Notes under the pieces: model-generated
What the model saw: the letters and a program-made list of their open reading frames with translations, nothing else
Databases searched by the model: none
What the model was told of the DNA's origin: nothing
Assembly (NCBI RefSeq): GCF_001192835.1
Contig: NZ_DF968182.1
Span: 1,800,345-1,864,344, forward strand
Length of the DNA stretch: 64,000 nucleotides
From: Lentimicrobium saccharophilum
GTDB taxonomy: Bacteria > Bacteroidota > Bacteroidia > Bacteroidales > Lentimicrobiaceae
Direction: 5' to 3'
Position numbers and translations under genes: made by a program
Shown here: positions 34,752 to 46,398 of the stretch, piece after piece
How positions within the stretch are numbered: the stretch's first letter is position 1
Layout of the letters: every line of letters starts with the position of its first letter

Positions 34752-35198
34752 TTAGATTTTTATAGCCTGACCACCCTTTGATTCGATTGCTTTAACGGCA
34801 GATGCAGAAAAAGCATTGGCCTTAATATCAACTTTAGCCGTGAGTTCACCGCGACCAAGAATTTTGATCTTGTCATTCTTTGCAGCAAGGCCACTTTCGA
34901 TAAGCAGATCAATATCTACGGCATCAACATTCTTGGCAGAGACCAGCGCCTGAATTACGTCAAGGTTAATGCTGCGGTACTCGATGCGGTTAATGTTTCT
35001 GAAGCCATATTTGGGAACCCTCCTGTAAAGAGGCATCTGACCGCCTTCGAAACCGATTTTCTGGCTGTAACCTGAGCGTGATTTAGCTCCTTTGTGTCCG
35101 CGGGTAGAAGTACCTCCACGGCCAGAGCCCTGACCACGGCCGATTCTTTTGCTGGCTTTTACAGATCCCTGTGCCGGTTTAAGATTACTCAAATCCAT
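34752..35198 (-). CDS. rplO: 50S ribosomal protein L15
   Basis: 148 residues. Gly/Arg-rich N-terminus (RIGRGQGSGRGGTSTRGHKG), then FEGGQMPLYRRVPKYGFRN and the C-terminal globular part FSASAVKAIESKGGQ. Standard length. 27 bp after rpmD. Confidence 0.98.
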   Translation of the reverse strand: MDLSNLKPAQGSVKASKRIGRGQGSGRGGTSTRGHKGAKSRSGYSQKIGFEGGQMPLYRRVPKYGFRNINRIEYRSINLDVIQALVSAKNVDAVDIDLLIESGLAAKNDKIKILGRGELTAKVDIKANAFSASAVKAIESKGGQAIKI

Positions 35199-35225
35199 AA
35201 TATCTTGTCAATTAGTTGTGTACGA

Positions 35226-35405
35226 TTAGATTTCTTCAACTTTCAACAGGTGGTTGATTTTTGCAATCATACCTTCAATCTGGGGGGTTGCTACCACCTC
35301 GACGGGCCTGTTCATCCGCTTAATGCCTAAAGCCTTAAGGGTAAGTTTCTGACGCTCGGGCTGTTTTATGCCACTCTTTATCTGGGTAACTCTCAGTTTT
35401 TTCAT
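35226..35405 (-). CDS. rpmD: 50S ribosomal protein L30
   Basis: 59 residues read directly from the minus strand: starts MKKLRVTQIKSGIK, then PERQKLTLKALGIKRMN and ends KINHLLKVEEI. Length and the LxxLGL-like helix (LKALGIKR) fit L30. Located between rpsE (28 bp) and rplO (27 bp) as expected. Confidence 0.97.
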   Translation of the reverse strand: MKKLRVTQIKSGIKQPERQKLTLKALGIKRMNRPVEVVATPQIEGMIAKINHLLKVEEI

Positions 35406-35433
35406 TTTCTGGTCTTGTTATTATTGGTTATGC

Positions 35434-35952
35434 CTAACCATTGAAAACTTTGTTGAGGTCAACGCCGCGAAGCTGGGCTACTGCATAGGCATCACGCATA
35501 TTTACGAGTGCATCAATGGTAGCTTTTACCACACTGTGAGGATTTGAAGAACCCTTTGATTTTGCAAGAACGTCTCTCACGCCGACACTCTCAAGAACAG
35601 CACGCATAGCACCGCCGGCAATAACTCCGGTACCGGGTGTAGCGGGCTTGAGAAACACCAGGGCGCCCCCATACTTACCCAATTGTTCGTGGGGAATGGT
35701 ACCCTTCAGAACCGGAACCTTTACAAGGTTTTTCTTGGCATCGTCAACACCCTTGGCAATAGCGGCTGTAACTTCCTTGGCTTTGCCCAGGCCGTAACCT
35801 ACAACTCCGTTTTCATTGCCAACAACAACGATGGCAGAAAAACTGAATGTACGGCCCCCTTTGGTAACCTTTGTAACCCGCTGAATGCTTACCAGCCTGT
35901 CTTTAAACTCAATCTCGCTGGATTTAACCCTTTTTATGTTTGCGTTTGCCAT
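35434..35952 (-). CDS. rpsE: 30S ribosomal protein S5
   Basis: 172 residues. N-terminal dsRBD-like domain ([37 protein letters not shown]) and C-terminal domain ([35 protein letters not shown]). Involved in decoding fidelity. 5 bp after rplR. Confidence 0.98.
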   Translation of the reverse strand: MANANIKRVKSSEIEFKDRLVSIQRVTKVTKGGRTFSFSAIVVVGNENGVVGYGLGKAKEVTAAIAKGVDDAKKNLVKVPVLKGTIPHEQLGKYGGALVFLKPATPGTGVIAGGAMRAVLESVGVRDVLAKSKGSSNPHSVVKATIDALVNMRDAYAVAQLRGVDLNKVFNG

Positions 35953-35957
35953 CTGTG

Positions 35958-36320
35958 TTAAAATTTAAGGCCTCCTTCTCTGGCTGCTTCAGCCAGGGAT
36001 TTGATTCTACCATGATATAAGTAACCGTTGCGATCGAAAACCACGTTCTGAATACCTGCCTCAATCGCACGCTTGGCTATCAACTGGCCAACCAGTTTAG
36101 CCTGTTCGATTTTGGCCATCGGGGTTCCCGAAACTTCAGGAGTGCGTGACGATGCAGAAACAAGTGTCTTACCTTCCAGATCATTGATAATCTGGGCATA
36201 GATCTGTTTGTTGCTTCTGAATACGGTCAACCGCGGCTGCTCAGGCGTACCGGAAACTACCTTCCGGATTCTGAGTTTTATCCTGTGCCTTCTGTATTCT
36301 TTTCTGTTCTTAATAGCCAT
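35958..36320 (-). CDS. rplR: 50S ribosomal protein L18
   Basis: 120 residues from the ATG at 36320 ([20 protein letters not shown]); the frame continues ten codons upstream but that part has no L18 character. Ends [12 protein letters not shown], the standard L18 end. Binds 5S rRNA. Confidence 0.97.
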   Translation of the reverse strand: MAIKNRKEYRRHRIKLRIRKVVSGTPEQPRLTVFRSNKQIYAQIINDLEGKTLVSASSRTPEVSGTPMAKIEQAKLVGQLIAKRAIEAGIQNVVFDRNGYLYHGRIKSLAEAAREGGLKF

Positions 36321-36375
36321 CCTTTTCTGAGGAATTTGACCCGGGGTCACCGGGAATGGTTTATGTTAAAGATTA

Positions 36376-36933
36376 TTATTTGTCTGAAGCTGACTTACCG
36401 GCTTTCTTCTTCACCACTTCACCCATAAACCTGATACCTTTACCTTTGTAAGGCTCGGGTTTACGCAGCGAACGGATCTTGGCAGCCACCTGTCCGATCA
36501 ACTGTTTGTCAAAAGACTTCAGCGTAATGGTAGGGTTTTTTCCCCTTTCAGTGAGGGTTTCAACACTCACTTCTGCCGGCATCTCAAAGAAGATATTATG
36601 CGAATATCCAAGGGATAATTCAAGTACATTTCCTGCAGCTGAAGCTTTATAACCTACGCCAACCAACTCCTGAACCACGGTAAAGCCTTCAGAAACGCCT
36701 TTTACCATATTGGCCAGCAATGACCGGTACAAACCATGCTTTGCCCTGGCATCCTGTGATTCATTCACTCTTCCGACTATGAGATGACCATCTTCAACCT
36801 TCACGGAAACAAGGGGATCGATCTGCTGGGTAAGTTGTCCGAGTTTGCCCTTCACCGTCACCAGGTTAGTGTCAGATACTTCGATCTGAACTCCTGAAGG
36901 AATGGCCACCGGCATTTTTCCTATTCTCGACAT
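36376..36933 (-). CDS. rplF: 50S ribosomal protein L6
   Basis: 185 residues. MSRIGKMPVAIPSGVQIEV start, two repeated domains, and the signature PEPYKGKGIRFMGEVVKKK at the C-terminus. 18 bp after rpsH. Confidence 0.98.
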   Translation of the reverse strand: MSRIGKMPVAIPSGVQIEVSDTNLVTVKGKLGQLTQQIDPLVSVKVEDGHLIVGRVNESQDARAKHGLYRSLLANMVKGVSEGFTVVQELVGVGYKASAAGNVLELSLGYSHNIFFEMPAEVSVETLTERGKNPTITLKSFDKQLIGQVAAKIRSLRKPEPYKGKGIRFMGEVVKKKAGKSASDK

Positions 36934-36951
36934 TGTAAAATCTCCTCTTCT

Positions 36952-37350
36952 TTAGCTAATGTAACACAAAACTTCGCCGCCAATCTGAAGGGTTCTGGCT
37001 TCTTTATCGGTCATAAGCCCCCGGTTGGTAGAAAGTATAGCAATACCCAACCCGTTCAGCACGCGGGGAAGCTCATCGGCGCCGACATACCTGCGTAAAC
37101 CCGGTTTACTGACACGCTCCAGCTTTGAAATTGCGGGAACCTTTGAAATCGGGTGATACTTCAGCGCGATCTTTATAATGCCGGGGATGGTTTCATCCTC
37201 GAATTTATAATTCAAAATATAACCCTTATCAAACAAAATCTTGGTGATTTCCTTCTTCATGTTGGATGAAGGGATTTCCACGATCCGGTGGTTTGCCATC
37301 ACGGCATTCCTGACTCGGGTCAGATAATCTGCAATAGGATCTGTTACCAT
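36952..37350 (-). CDS. rpsH: 30S ribosomal protein S8
   Basis: 132 residues. DPIADYLTRVRNAVMANHR at the start and GLGIAILSTNRGLMTDKEAR near the end. In E. coli S8 represses the spc operon; no such site was identified here. 37 bp after rpsN. Confidence 0.98.
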   Translation of the reverse strand: MVTDPIADYLTRVRNAVMANHRIVEIPSSNMKKEITKILFDKGYILNYKFEDETIPGIIKIALKYHPISKVPAISKLERVSKPGLRRYVGADELPRVLNGLGIAILSTNRGLMTDKEARTLQIGGEVLCYIS

Positions 37351-37387
37351 TTTATCCTTGAATATTATGATTGTTCACTTGTTTTTC

Positions 37388-37657
37388 TTACCAGCTGGCT
37401 TTCTTCACGCCCGGGATAAGACCCTCGAGGGCCATAAAGCGGAAATTTATACGCGAAATACCAAACTGACGCATGTAACCCTTGGGGCGACCCGTGAGTT
37501 TGCAACGGTTGTGCAGACGCACCGGCGATGCATTCTTGGGAAGCTTCTGAAGCGCGATGTAGTCACCGGCTTCTTTCAGTTCAGCACGTTTGGCAGCATA
37601 TTTTGCAACAAGGCGCTCTCTTTTGCGTTCCCTTGCTTTCATTGATTCCTTTGCCAT
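37388..37657 (-). CDS. rpsN: 30S ribosomal protein S14 (zinc-free form)
   Basis: 89 residues: the long, zinc-free type with no CxxC pairs. [20 protein letters not shown] start; [20 protein letters not shown] signature. 3 bp after rplE. Confidence 0.98.
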   Translation of the reverse strand: MAKESMKARERKRERLVAKYAAKRAELKEAGDYIALQKLPKNASPVRLHNRCKLTGRPKGYMRQFGISRINFRFMALEGLIPGVKKASW

Positions 37658-37660
37658 ATC

Positions 37661-38215
37661 TTATTTCTGATTTTTGAATGGTAAACCAAATTCTTTCAGC
37701 AGTGCCAGGCACTCATTGTCGTTGCGGGCGGTCGTCACAAAGGTAATATCCATACCATTGATCTTGGCCACTTTATCGATCAGGATCTCAGGGAAAATAA
37801 TCTGCTCGGTAACACCCAGGGTATAATTACCACGTCCGTCAAATCCTTTTTCATTGATACCGCGGAAGTCCCTGATACGGGGGATTGCCACAGAAACAAG
37901 CCTGTCAAGGAATTCATACATCCTGTCGCCCCTGAGGGTAACCCTTACCCCGATGGGCATGCCCTTACGGAGTTTAAAGTTGGAGATGTCCTTCCTTGAT
38001 TTGGTGGCAACCGCTTTCTGACCGGTAAGGGCTGTAAGTTCATTTACCCCGGCATCAATAAGTTTTTTGTCGGCGATGGCTGTGCCAAGACCTTGGTTCA
38101 CACTGATTTTCAACAGTTTCGGAACCTGCATTACAGTTTTGTACTGGAATTTTTCCGTTAATGCCGGAACAATTTCCTGCCTGTATTTATCTTTTAAGCG
38201 TGGTGAATAGTTCAT
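37661..38215 (-). CDS. rplE: 50S ribosomal protein L5
   Basis: 184 residues. Motifs [40 protein letters not shown] and [19 protein letters not shown]. Binds 5S rRNA. Its start codon shares one base with the rplX stop (TAATG), so translation is coupled. Confidence 0.98.
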   Translation of the reverse strand: MNYSPRLKDKYRQEIVPALTEKFQYKTVMQVPKLLKISVNQGLGTAIADKKLIDAGVNELTALTGQKAVATKSRKDISNFKLRKGMPIGVRVTLRGDRMYEFLDRLVSVAIPRIRDFRGINEKGFDGRGNYTLGVTEQIIFPEILIDKVAKINGMDITFVTTARNDNECLALLKEFGLPFKNQK

Positions 38216-38538
38216 TACTTAATTACCTCCCCCGACTTTTTAGAATAACGGACTGATTTATTGGTTTTGGTGTCAAGCTTCCGCCCGATGCGGGTGGGCT
38301 TGCCGGTGCCATCCACAACCATCAGGTTGGATACATGGATTCCGGCCTCTTTTTTCACGATTCCACCCTGAGCGTTCTTGGCGTTGGGTTTGGTGTGCTT
38401 GGAGATCAGGTTAACGCCTTCAACGATGGCCTGCATTTTCTCAACATCCACCTCCAGAACCTTACCCTGCTTCCCTTTTGAGTCACCGGCGATCACCATC
38501 ACGGTATCACCCTTTTTTATACTTAGTTTCGTGCTCAT
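38215..38538 (-). CDS. rplX: 50S ribosomal protein L24
   Basis: 107 residues. KOW motif at the N-terminus: [20 protein letters not shown]. Assembly-initiating large-subunit protein. 14 bp after rplN; stop overlaps the rplE start. Confidence 0.98.
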   Translation of the reverse strand: MSTKLSIKKGDTVMVIAGDSKGKQGKVLEVDVEKMQAIVEGVNLISKHTKPNAKNAQGGIVKKEAGIHVSNLMVVDGTGKPTRIGRKLDTKTNKSVRYSKKSGEVIK

Positions 38539-38552
38539 GTTTGTTAGGTCAA

Positions 38553-38921
38553 TTAAAGCACCTCGGGTGCCAATGAAACAATTTTCATGTACTGCTTTTC
38601 GCGCAGTTCCCTGGCGACCGGTCCGAAGATACGGGTTCCGGTCATTTCGCCGGCGTTGTTCAGCAGCACTACCGCGTTGTCATCAAAGCGGATATATGAA
38701 CCGTCGTTGCGGCGGATTTCTTTCTTGGTTCTGACAACCACCGCTTTGGCCACTGTACCTTTCTTGATATTTCCGGAAGGAAGGGCATTTTTAACGGTTA
38801 CAACGATTTTATCGCCAATAGAGGCATAACGTTTGCGGGTTCCTCCCAGCACACGGATGCAAAGCACTTCTTTTGCACCGCTGTTATCAGCTACCGTAAG
38901 TCGTGATTCCTGTTGTATCAT
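38553..38921 (-). CDS. rplN: 50S ribosomal protein L14
   Basis: 122 residues, standard length. [20 protein letters not shown] start, [15 protein letters not shown] near the end. 2 bp after rpsQ. Confidence 0.98.
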   Translation of the reverse strand: MIQQESRLTVADNSGAKEVLCIRVLGGTRKRYASIGDKIVVTVKNALPSGNIKKGTVAKAVVVRTKKEIRRNDGSYIRFDDNAVVLLNNAGEMTGTRIFGPVARELREKQYMKIVSLAPEVL

Positions 38922-38923
38922 AA

Positions 38924-39181
38924 TTACTTGGCTCTTTCAATGATTTCGACTAATCTCCAGCATTTGTTCTTGCTCAGCGGACGGGTCTCTGCAATGCGAA
39001 CGGTATCACCGATATTGCAGTCGTTGTTTTCGTCATGGGCCGCAAATTTGGAGGATTTCTTCACAAACTTTCCGTATTTGGGGTGCTTCTCGCGACGTTC
39101 AACCTGAACGACGATAGATTTCTGCATCTTGTTGCTGACAACTACCCCAATTCTTTCTTTTCTCAGATTTCTGGTTTCCAT
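38924..39181 (-). CDS. rpsQ: 30S ribosomal protein S17
   Basis: 85 residues. [20 protein letters not shown] and [19 protein letters not shown] signatures. OB-fold 16S rRNA binder. 11 bp after rpmC. Confidence 0.98.
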   Translation of the reverse strand: METRNLRKERIGVVVSNKMQKSIVVQVERREKHPKYGKFVKKSSKFAAHDENNDCNIGDTVRIAETRPLSKNKCWRLVEIIERAK

Positions 39182-39192
39182 TGCTTTTCCGG

Positions 39193-39426
39193 TTATTTAG
39201 TGTTAACGGTAGCCGTACCCTGAGCCGCTGCAGCATCATTCAATTTGCGTTTATGCAATTCGGTGAGCATACGGGCGATGGTCCTGCGGTAATTTTTGAT
39301 TTTATTGGGGTTCTCAAGAGGCGAAACAGCATGATTCAACTTGAGCTTGGTAAGCTGCTTGCGTTCTTCATCGAGCCGTTCAATAAGTTCGGCTGTTGAA
39401 AGCTCTCTAATGACTTCTTGTTTCAT
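39193..39426 (-). CDS. rpmC: 50S ribosomal protein L29
   Basis: 77 residues, two-helix protein: [20 protein letters not shown] and [19 protein letters not shown]. The last 12 residues ([12 protein letters not shown]) are a short low-complexity tail. 6 bp after rplP. Confidence 0.97.
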   Translation of the reverse strand: MKQEVIRELSTAELIERLDEERKQLTKLKLNHAVSPLENPNKIKNYRRTIARMLTELHKRKLNDAAAAQGTATVNTK

Positions 39427-39432
39427 CGTTCG

Positions 39433-39861
39433 TTATATTGATTCTTCAACGTAATCTCTTCTTACCACAAATTTGGTGGCAACAGGCAATTTCTGGGCAC
39501 CCAGGCGGAGGGCTTCCTTTGCAACCTCTTCGGTAACACCTTCGGCTTCGAACAGGATGCGGCCCGGGCTAATGCGTGCCACGAAATATTCAGGAGCACC
39601 TTTACCTTTACCCATACGCACTTCAGCAGGTTTCTTGGTAACGGGCTTATCAGGGAAAATGCGGATCCAGATCTGGCCTTCACGTTTCATGAAACGGCTG
39701 ATAGCCTGACGGGCGGCCTCAATCTGCCGGCCGGTAATCCAGGCTTCTTCCAGGGTTTTTATCCCGAACGAACCAAATGAAAGCTCAGCACCACGTTTGG
39801 TGTTACCCTTCATTTTGCCCTTCTGCATCTTCCTGTACTTGGTTTTCTTTGGCTGTAACAT
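39433..39861 (-). CDS. rplP: 50S ribosomal protein L16
   Basis: 142 residues. [19 protein letters not shown] start, [20 protein letters not shown] and [16 protein letters not shown] in the core. Organises the A-site tRNA region. 47 bp after rpsC. Confidence 0.98.
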   Translation of the reverse strand: MLQPKKTKYRKMQKGKMKGNTKRGAELSFGSFGIKTLEEAWITGRQIEAARQAISRFMKREGQIWIRIFPDKPVTKKPAEVRMGKGKGAPEYFVARISPGRILFEAEGVTEEVAKEALRLGAQKLPVATKFVVRRDYVEESI

Positions 39862-39908
39862 TATTGTCGGATATTGATCGTGTGATTGTTACTCTTTTTG
39901 TTAACTTC

Positions 39909-40655
39909 TTACTTCTTGGGACGGTTGCGGTTTCCACGCGGAGGCCTGTTTCCGCCCGGACGCGGGGGCATTGACTTTTCCCTTGCTCCGGTAGCAGCCT
40001 GGCTTTCTGCCGAAGGGGTAAGATCTACCTTACCATAAACTTCACCCTTGCAGATCCATACCTTGATACCGATACGGCCATAGGTTGTGTGGGCTTCAGC
40101 AATTGCATAATCAATGTCAGCACGAAGGGTATGGAGCGGAGTACGTCCTTCCTTGATCATCTCGCGACGGGCCATCTCGGCGCCGGCCAACCTTCCGGAA
40201 ATCAAAACCTTGATTCCTTCAGCACCGATGCGCATGGTGGAGGCTATCGCAGTCTTAATCGCACGGCGGTATGAAATCCTGCCTTCAATCTGACGGGCAA
40301 TCGCGTTGGCCACGATCACGGCATCCATTTCAGGGCGCTTGATTTCAGAAATATTGATCTGGATCTCCTTTTTGGTGACCTTCTTCAATTCTTCCTTCAA
40401 TTTATCAACTTCCTGACCACCTTTTCCGATGATGATACCCGGACGGGCAGTATGGATAGTAACGGTAACCAGCTTAAGGGTACGTTCGATCACAATCTTC
40501 GAAACCCCGGCTTTCGATAAACGGGCATTCAGATATTTGCGGATCTGGTCGTCTTCCACCAATTTGTGTTCAAAACGCCTTCCACCATACCAGTTGGAGT
40601 CCCATCCTTTGATGATGCCTAACCTGTTACCTATTGGATTTGTCTTTTGTCCCAT
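39909..40655 (-). CDS. rpsC: 30S ribosomal protein S3
   Basis: 248 residues. KH domain with [20 protein letters not shown] and C-terminal S3 domain ([20 protein letters not shown]). The last about 25 residues are a Pro/Arg/Gly/Asn tail ([19 protein letters not shown]). Lines the mRNA entry tunnel. 51 bp after rplV. Confidence 0.98.
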   Translation of the reverse strand: MGQKTNPIGNRLGIIKGWDSNWYGGRRFEHKLVEDDQIRKYLNARLSKAGVSKIVIERTLKLVTVTIHTARPGIIIGKGGQEVDKLKEELKKVTKKEIQINISEIKRPEMDAVIVANAIARQIEGRISYRRAIKTAIASTMRIGAEGIKVLISGRLAGAEMARREMIKEGRTPLHTLRADIDYAIAEAHTTYGRIGIKVWICKGEVYGKVDLTPSAESQAATGAREKSMPPRPGGNRPPRGNRNRPKK

Positions 40656-40706
40656 TCAACAAATGATTATTTGGTTGTTAAAGCCTGCTTTGCAGAAATT
40701 TCCTTT

Positions 40707-41108
40707 TTATTGTGCAATTCTATTGTCAATCAACAAAGTAACATGATTCGAACGCTTGCGGATACGATGGGCACGACCCTGGGGAGCAGTGCGGATACGT
40801 TTCAGTGAACGGCCACCGTCAACACCTACCTCTTTCACAAAGAGACTGGTTTCTTCCATGCGTACGCCCTCATTCTTGGCCTGCCAGTTGGCAAGCGCTG
40901 AAAGCAGCAGCTTGTGCATACGGCCACTGGCCTCCTGGGGCGAATGTTTAAGCACATGCAGTGCCTGTTCCACCTTCATGCCGCGGATCATATCAGCCAC
41001 CAGGCGCATTTTCCTGGGCGATGTAGGGCAATTCCTGAGCTTGGCAAATGATTCAGTCTTCTTTGCTTCCTTGATCAGCTCAGCTCTGTTATGTTTACGT
41101 GATCCCAT
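40707..41108 (-). CDS. rplV: 50S ribosomal protein L22
   Basis: 133 residues. [37 protein letters not shown], and the tunnel loop region [20 protein letters not shown] where macrolide-resistance changes occur elsewhere; the loop is full length here. 14 bp after rpsS. Confidence 0.98.
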   Translation of the reverse strand: MGSRKHNRAELIKEAKKTESFAKLRNCPTSPRKMRLVADMIRGMKVEQALHVLKHSPQEASGRMHKLLLSALANWQAKNEGVRMEETSLFVKEVGVDGGRSLKRIRTAPQGRAHRIRKRSNHVTLLIDNRIAQ

Positions 41109-41122
41109 TGGTTTTTCCTTCT

Positions 41123-41401
41123 TTATTTTTTACCTTTATCTTTACTACCGGCATGGCCCCTGAAGATACGGGTGGGTGAAAACTCCCCGAGTTTGTGACC
41201 TACCATATTCTCAGTAACATAAACCGGGATGAATTTATTTCCGTTATGGACGGCGATAGTCTGCCCCACAAAATCCGGAGAAATCATCGAAGCACGCGAC
41301 CATGTTTTAATCACAACTTTTTTGTTGGAACTGATGGCGTCTAATACTTTCTTTTCCAGTTTGTAGTCGATATAAGGACCTTTTTTAAGCGAACGGCTCA
41401 T
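41123..41401 (-). CDS. rpsS: 30S ribosomal protein S19
   Basis: 92 residues, standard: [20 protein letters not shown], then [20 protein letters not shown] and [14 protein letters not shown]. 23 bp after rplB. Confidence 0.98.
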   Translation of the reverse strand: MSRSLKKGPYIDYKLEKKVLDAISSNKKVVIKTWSRASMISPDFVGQTIAVHNGNKFIPVYVTENMVGHKLGEFSPTRIFRGHAGSKDKGKK

Positions 41402-41424
41402 TTTTAATGCTGTTTAAGGTTCAA

Positions 41425-42249
41425 TTACTTCTTCCTTCTTTCGATGATGTATTTATTCGAAGCTTTCTTCGGATACCGGGTCTTGTAACCCTTTGCAGGT
41501 AACCCCTTGCGTGAACGCGGATGTCCTCCTGAAGCCCTTCCTTCTCCACCGCCCATCGGATGATCTACCGGGTTCATAACAACGGCACGTGTACGTGGCC
41601 TGCGACCGAGCCAGCGGCTGCGTCCGGCCTTTCCTGAAACCTCGAGGTTATGCTCCGTATTGGAAACCATTCCTATGGTTGCCTTGCAACTCTGAAGGAT
41701 CATGCGGGTTTCCCCTGAAGGAAGTTTGATAACGGCAAATTTGCCATCGCGCGACATCAGCTGTGCCGACGATCCGGCGCTACGTGCCATCTTTGCTCCC
41801 TGTCCGGGCCTGAGCTCAATATTGTGAATCACGGTACCGAACGGAATCTCACTCAGGTAAAGCGCATTCCCGATTTCAGGCTGTGCGCCTTTGCCGGCAA
41901 TAACTTCCTGACCTACCTTCAGTCCATTGGGTGCAACGATGTAACGTTTCTCACCATCGGCATAGTAAAGCAGGGCAATACGGGCGGTACGGTTCGGATC
42001 GTATTCAATGGTCTTTACCGTTGCAGGAATATCCTCTTTATCGCGTTTGAAGTCGATGATACGATATTTCTGCTTGTGACCACCACCTATTGACCTGATG
42101 GTCATTTTACCGGTGTTGTTTCGGCCACCAGAGCTTTTCCTCGGCTGCAGCAAACTCTTTTCAGGGCTTGTAGCAGTTATGTCATCCAGTGCGCTAACCA
42201 GTTTGAAGCGCTGACTTGATGTGGTCGGTTTGAATTTTTTTAAAGCCAT
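41425..42249 (-). CDS. rplB: 50S ribosomal protein L2
   Basis: 274 residues. [20 protein letters not shown] and the signature [20 protein letters not shown] containing the conserved His of the peptidyl-transferase neighbourhood. 5 bp after rplW. Confidence 0.98.
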   Translation of the reverse strand: MALKKFKPTTSSQRFKLVSALDDITATSPEKSLLQPRKSSGGRNNTGKMTIRSIGGGHKQKYRIIDFKRDKEDIPATVKTIEYDPNRTARIALLYYADGEKRYIVAPNGLKVGQEVIAGKGAQPEIGNALYLSEIPFGTVIHNIELRPGQGAKMARSAGSSAQLMSRDGKFAVIKLPSGETRMILQSCKATIGMVSNTEHNLEVSGKAGRSRWLGRRPRTRAVVMNPVDHPMGGGEGRASGGHPRSRKGLPAKGYKTRYPKKASNKYIIERRKK

Positions 42250-42254
42250 TATCT

Positions 42255-42545
42255 TTAAATATTGCTATAAAAATCAATTGTTTCACCCTCAGCTAAAGTT
42301 ACAATAGCCTTTTTGTACGAACCTGCACGGCCTTTAACCATCCCGGTCTTGGTAAACCTGGATTTGTTCTTTCCGGCATAATTCATGGTGTTTACTTCAG
42401 TAACTTCAACGCCGTAAATCTCTTCCACGGCTTTCTTTATCTGCAGCTTGTTGGAATCCTTCTGCACGATAAAACCGTAACGTTGAAGCTTGTCGCCTAA
42501 GGCTGTCATCTTTTCCGTAACTACCGGCTTTATTATGATACCCAT
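42255..42545 (-). CDS. rplW: 50S ribosomal protein L23
   Basis: 96 residues. [20 protein letters not shown] start and [20 protein letters not shown]. Docks signal recognition particle and trigger factor at the tunnel exit. 49 bp after rplD. Confidence 0.98.
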   Translation of the reverse strand: MGIIIKPVVTEKMTALGDKLQRYGFIVQKDSNKLQIKKAVEEIYGVEVTEVNTMNYAGKNKSRFTKTGMVKGRAGSYKKAIVTLAEGETIDFYSNI

Positions 42546-42594
42546 TGTGTTTCTTGTTAATGGTTCTTAATCTCAGCGCTGTGAGCGTGATTGT

Positions 42595-43224
42595 TTAGTT
42601 CTCAAAGATTTTTTCGATTTCGGCAACCGAGCTTTCGAGAATTACCAGGTTGTGGGCACGAAGAATTTCGTATGTATTTAAATCACAAGCCCTTACAACC
42701 CTTGCCTGCTTCAGATTTCGGGAGGACAAATATACGGCTTTATCGCTTTCGCTTAACACCATAAGTGTCTTTTTCCCTGAAAGTTGCAGATTATTCAGTA
42801 ATTCAATGAAATTTTTGGTTTTCGGTTTGTCAAAGCTGAAGTCTTCCAGAATCATGATGCCGTTATCTTTGGCCTTGTGACTGAGGGCCGACATACGGGC
42901 CAGTTGCTTCAGCTTCTTGTTCAGTTTGAAACCATAATCCCTGGGCTGAGGTCCGAATACCCTGGCACCACCCCGCATAAGCGGAGACTTGATACTGCCT
43001 GCACGGGCGCCACCGGTTCCTTTTTGCCTCTTCAGTTTACGTGTACTGCCCGAAACAGTTGATTTCTCTTTCGAGCTATGGGTTCCCTGACGCTGATTGG
43101 CCAGATACTGTTTTGTATCAAGGTAAATCGCGTGGTCGTTGGGTTCGATATTGAATACCGAATCGTTCAGGTTAACCGTTTTACCGGTCTTCTCCCCTTT
43201 GATGTTATATACTGTTAGCTCCAT
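42595..43224 (-). CDS. rplD: 50S ribosomal protein L4
   Basis: 209 residues. [20 protein letters not shown]-type loop followed by [20 protein letters not shown] (the tunnel loop) and LPSK-like [17 protein letters not shown]. Start overlaps the end of rplC by 10 bp. Confidence 0.98.
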   Translation of the reverse strand: MELTVYNIKGEKTGKTVNLNDSVFNIEPNDHAIYLDTKQYLANQRQGTHSSKEKSTVSGSTRKLKRQKGTGGARAGSIKSPLMRGGARVFGPQPRDYGFKLNKKLKQLARMSALSHKAKDNGIMILEDFSFDKPKTKNFIELLNNLQLSGKKTLMVLSESDKAVYLSSRNLKQARVVRACDLNTYEILRAHNLVILESSVAEIEKIFEN

Positions 43225-43844
43225 CTTTCTACAATTACGTATGATCCGTTAGATCCGGGCACTGCACCCTTAATTAACAAAAGATTCTTTTCCTTGACAA
43301 TTTTTACGATCTGGAGGTTGATCATCTTTACCCTTTTGTTTCCGGTCTGACCAGCCATGCGCAATCCTTTGAATACGCGTGAGGGCCATGAGGAAGCGCC
43401 TACCGATCCGGGAGCCCTCAACCTGTTGTGCTGTCCGTGGGTTACACCACCAACGCCGCTGAAACCGTGCCGGCGGATAACACCCTGGAAACCTTTTCCC
43501 TTGGAAATGCCCACTACGTCAACAAATTCGCCTTCTTCAAAAACATCCACCATTACCGCGTCACCAAACTGCTTGCGGTGACCGGACTCAAAACGGGTAA
43601 ACTCAACAAGTTTACGCTTGGGGGATACACCTGCCTTGGCAAAATGGCCCATCTCGGCCTTGTTGGTATGCTTTTCCTTTTTATCGTCGTAAGCAAGCTG
43701 GATGGCATCGTATCCGTCCACTTCCTTAGTCCTGATCTGGGTGACATAGCAGGGCCCGGCTTCAATAACCGTGCAGGGCACATTCCTGCCATTGGCATCG
43801 AATACGCTGGTCATCCCGATTTTTTTTCCTATAATTCCTGACAT
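43215..43844 (-). CDS. rplC: 50S ribosomal protein L3
   Basis: 209 residues. [20 protein letters not shown] start; [20 protein letters not shown] and [18 protein letters not shown]. The 73-bp gap to rpsJ holds a G+C-rich hairpin (43886-43902) of unknown role. Confidence 0.98.
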   Translation of the reverse strand: MSGIIGKKIGMTSVFDANGRNVPCTVIEAGPCYVTQIRTKEVDGYDAIQLAYDDKKEKHTNKAEMGHFAKAGVSPKRKLVEFTRFESGHRKQFGDAVMVDVFEEGEFVDVVGISKGKGFQGVIRRHGFSGVGGVTHGQHNRLRAPGSVGASSWPSRVFKGLRMAGQTGNKRVKMINLQIVKIVKEKNLLLIKGAVPGSNGSYVIVERWS

Positions 43845-43917
43845 TGCAGTATCATGTTAAAATTGATGATTCTTTTTTTAACCCCGCCACGCTAAACGCG
43901 GCTGTGCGGCAATCCGA

Positions 43918-44223
43918 TCAGACTTTGATCTCTACTTCAACACCACTGGGCAACTCAAGCTTCATAAGTGCATCAATGGTCTTGCTGGTAGTGCTGTAAA
44001 TGTCAAGGAGACGTTTGTATGAGCTTAACTCGAACTGCTCCCTTGATTTCTTATTGACAAAGGTTGACCTCAGCACGGTGAAGATTTTTTTGTTGGTCGG
44101 CAGGGGAATGGGGCCGTTAACAACTGCACCGGTAGATTTCACGGTCTTTACGATCTTTTCGGCAGATTTATCAACCAGGTTGTGATCGTACGATTTCAGT
44201 TTTATTCTGATCCTTTGGCTCAC
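43918..44223 (-). CDS. rpsJ: 30S ribosomal protein S10
   Basis: 101 residues. [20 protein letters not shown] start and [20 protein letters not shown]. Also the NusE transcription-antitermination factor. No long S10-leader hairpin system is seen: only 33 bp separate it from fusA. Confidence 0.98.
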   Translation of the reverse strand: MSQRIRIKLKSYDHNLVDKSAEKIVKTVKSTGAVVNGPIPLPTNKKIFTVLRSTFVNKKSREQFELSSYKRLLDIYSTTSKTIDALMKLELPSGVEVEIKV

Positions 44224-44256
44224 GTTACTTAGGTTTATTGATTTTATTTTCTTTGT

Positions 44257-46359
44257 TTATTTAACAAGATATCCTTTTAACTTGTAGATTACATCGTCAG
44301 TGAGGCTGGCAGGAAGCTCGGCATAATGCGAAAACTCCATGCTCGAATTCCCCCTGCCCGAAGTAATGGTACGCAAGGCTGTAACATATCCGAACATTTC
44401 TGACAGAGGCACATGGGCCTTTACAACCTGATAGCGGTTTCTGTTATCGATACCATCGACACTTGCACGCCGCTTGTTAAGATCACTGGTAATTTCACCA
44501 ACATACTCATCCGGGCAATTGACCTCAAGCCTCATTATCGGCTCAAGCAATACATTCCTGCCCGATTTTGCAGCTTCCCTGAAACCGACTTTTGCACAGA
44601 TTTCAAATGCCAGGGCATCGGAATCCACCGAATGGAAGGATCCGTCAAGCAACCTGACTTTCAGACTCTCGAGAGAGAAACCGGCCAGCACGCCATTCTG
44701 CATCGCAATGCGGAATCCTTTTTCAATGGCCGGAATGTATTCCTTCGGGATATTCCCGCCCTTAACATCATTGATGAACTGCAATCCGCGGATTCCGGCA
44801 TCGGCAGGGCCCATCTCAAAAAGGATGTCGGCAAATCTGCCCCTGCCACCGGTTTGTTTCTTATAAACTTCACGGTGCTCAATGGTTCCCACAAACGCTT
44901 CTTTATAAGCGACCTGGGGATTACCTTTGTTGATCTCTATCTTAAACTCACGTCTCAAACGATCGGCAATGATTTCAAGATGAAGTTCACCCATACCGCT
45001 GATAACGGTCTGACCCGTTTCCTCATCCACCCTTACGGTAAATGTGGGATCCTCTTCGGCAAGTTTATTAAGCGCTGAATCCAGTTTGTCAACATCGTCC
45101 TGGGCACGGGGCTCCACGGCGATACTGATCACCGGCTCGGGAAACTCAATAGATTCCAGAACGATCGGATGTTTTTCATCGCAAAGCGTATCGCCGGTCC
45201 TGATTTCCTTAAAACCAACAACTGCCGCGATATCACCGGCCTCTACCTGTTGCAGGGGATTCTGCTTGTTGGCATGCATCTGCATGATGCGGGCAATGCG
45301 CTCCTTTTTACCGGTTCCGGTATTCAGCACATAACTGCCTGCAGCCAGAGTGCCGGAATAAACCTTGATAAATGCAAGGCGGCCTACAAACGGGTCGGTG
45401 GCAATCTTGAAAGCCAGGGCAGCGAATGGCTCCGAGGCTTCCGGATGACGGACCTCCTCCTTTTCAGTATTGGGGTTGATTCCGGTTATGGAATCGATAT
45501 CAGAAGGATTCGGCAAGTATGATACAATGGCGTCGAGCAGCGGCTGTACGCCTTTGTTTTTAAATGAAGCGCCGCACAACACCGGGGTTATCCTGTGCTC
45601 GATGGTAGCTTTGCGGATGATCGCACGCATTTCATCGGGGGTGATGGAGTTGTGGTCGTTCAGGAACTTCTCAAACAATGCTTCTTCTTCTTCAGCAACG
45701 CCTTCGATAAGTCTGGTCCTGTATTCTTCAACAAGTTCGGTAAGTTCAGCCGGAACATCGGTAATGTTGAAAACCGAACCCAGAGAATCATCGTCCCAGA
45801 TGATGGCCTTATTGGTGATAAGGTCGACCACCCCGGTAAAGTCGTCTTCCTCTCCGATGGGAATCTGAAGGGGAATGGGGTTGGCGCCGAGTTTCTCTTT
45901 CATCTGGTTGAGAACCCCGAAGAAATCGGCCCCCGAACGATCCATCTTATTGACAAAAGCGATGCGGGGAACCTTGTATTTATCAGCCTGTTTCCAGACA
46001 GTTTCGCTCTGAGGCTCAACACCTCCAACGGCACAGAACAAGGCGACCGCGCCATCGAGTACCCTGAGTGAACGCTCTACCTCAACGGTAAAATCTACGT
46101 GGCCCGGGGTGTCGATGATATTGATCTTATATTTTTCGTTCCTGCAATCCCAGTAAACGGTGGTGGCTGCCGAAGTAATGGTGATTCCGCGTTCCTGTTC
46201 CTGGATCATCCAATCCATGGTGGCGGTTCCTTCGTGCACTTCACCGATTTTATAACTGATCCCGGTATAATACAATATCCGCTCCGTTGTCGTGGTTTTA
46301 CCCGCGTCAATGTGCGCCATAATGCCGATGTTGCGTGTATGTGCTAATTTAACGGACAT
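44257..46359 (-). CDS. fusA: Elongation factor G
   Basis: 700 residues, full length. G1 [21 protein letters not shown]2 region [14 protein letters not shown]3 [21 protein letters not shown]4 [14 protein letters not shown]; domains II-V follow, ending [22 protein letters not shown]-driven ribosome translocation. Fusidic-acid site residues cannot be judged by eye. Between rpsG (39 bp) and rpsJ (33 bp); tuf, often next, is missing. Confidence 0.98.
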   Translation of the reverse strand: MSVKLAHTRNIGIMAHIDAGKTTTTERILYYTGISYKIGEVHEGTATMDWMIQEQERGITITSAATTVYWDCRNEKYKINIIDTPGHVDFTVEVERSLRVLDGAVALFCAVGGVEPQSETVWKQADKYKVPRIAFVNKMDRSGADFFGVLNQMKEKLGANPIPLQIPIGEEDDFTGVVDLITNKAIIWDDDSLGSVFNITDVPAELTELVEEYRTRLIEGVAEEEEALFEKFLNDHNSITPDEMRAIIRKATIEHRITPVLCGASFKNKGVQPLLDAIVSYLPNPSDIDSITGINPNTEKEEVRHPEASEPFAALAFKIATDPFVGRLAFIKVYSGTLAAGSYVLNTGTGKKERIARIMQMHANKQNPLQQVEAGDIAAVVGFKEIRTGDTLCDEKHPIVLESIEFPEPVISIAVEPRAQDDVDKLDSALNKLAEEDPTFTVRVDEETGQTVISGMGELHLEIIADRLRREFKIEINKGNPQVAYKEAFVGTIEHREVYKKQTGGRGRFADILFEMGPADAGIRGLQFINDVKGGNIPKEYIPAIEKGFRIAMQNGVLAGFSLESLKVRLLDGSFHSVDSDALAFEICAKVGFREAAKSGRNVLLEPIMRLEVNCPDEYVGEITSDLNKRRASVDGIDNRNRYQVVKAHVPLSEMFGYVTALRTITSGRGNSSMEFSHYAELPASLTDDVIYKLKGYLVK

Positions 46360-46398
46360 TGGATATTGTGTGGTGTATCAGTGATCAGTTGTTACAGA

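Noticed and set aside
43886-43902. G+C-rich hairpin between rpsJ and rplC as a terminator
   Set aside because: No T-run follows on the coding strand and the operon clearly continues, so at most it is a leader structure.
44413-45078. Long open frames opposite fusA
   Set aside because: They are antisense shadows of a highly conserved gene and lack any family features or start signals.
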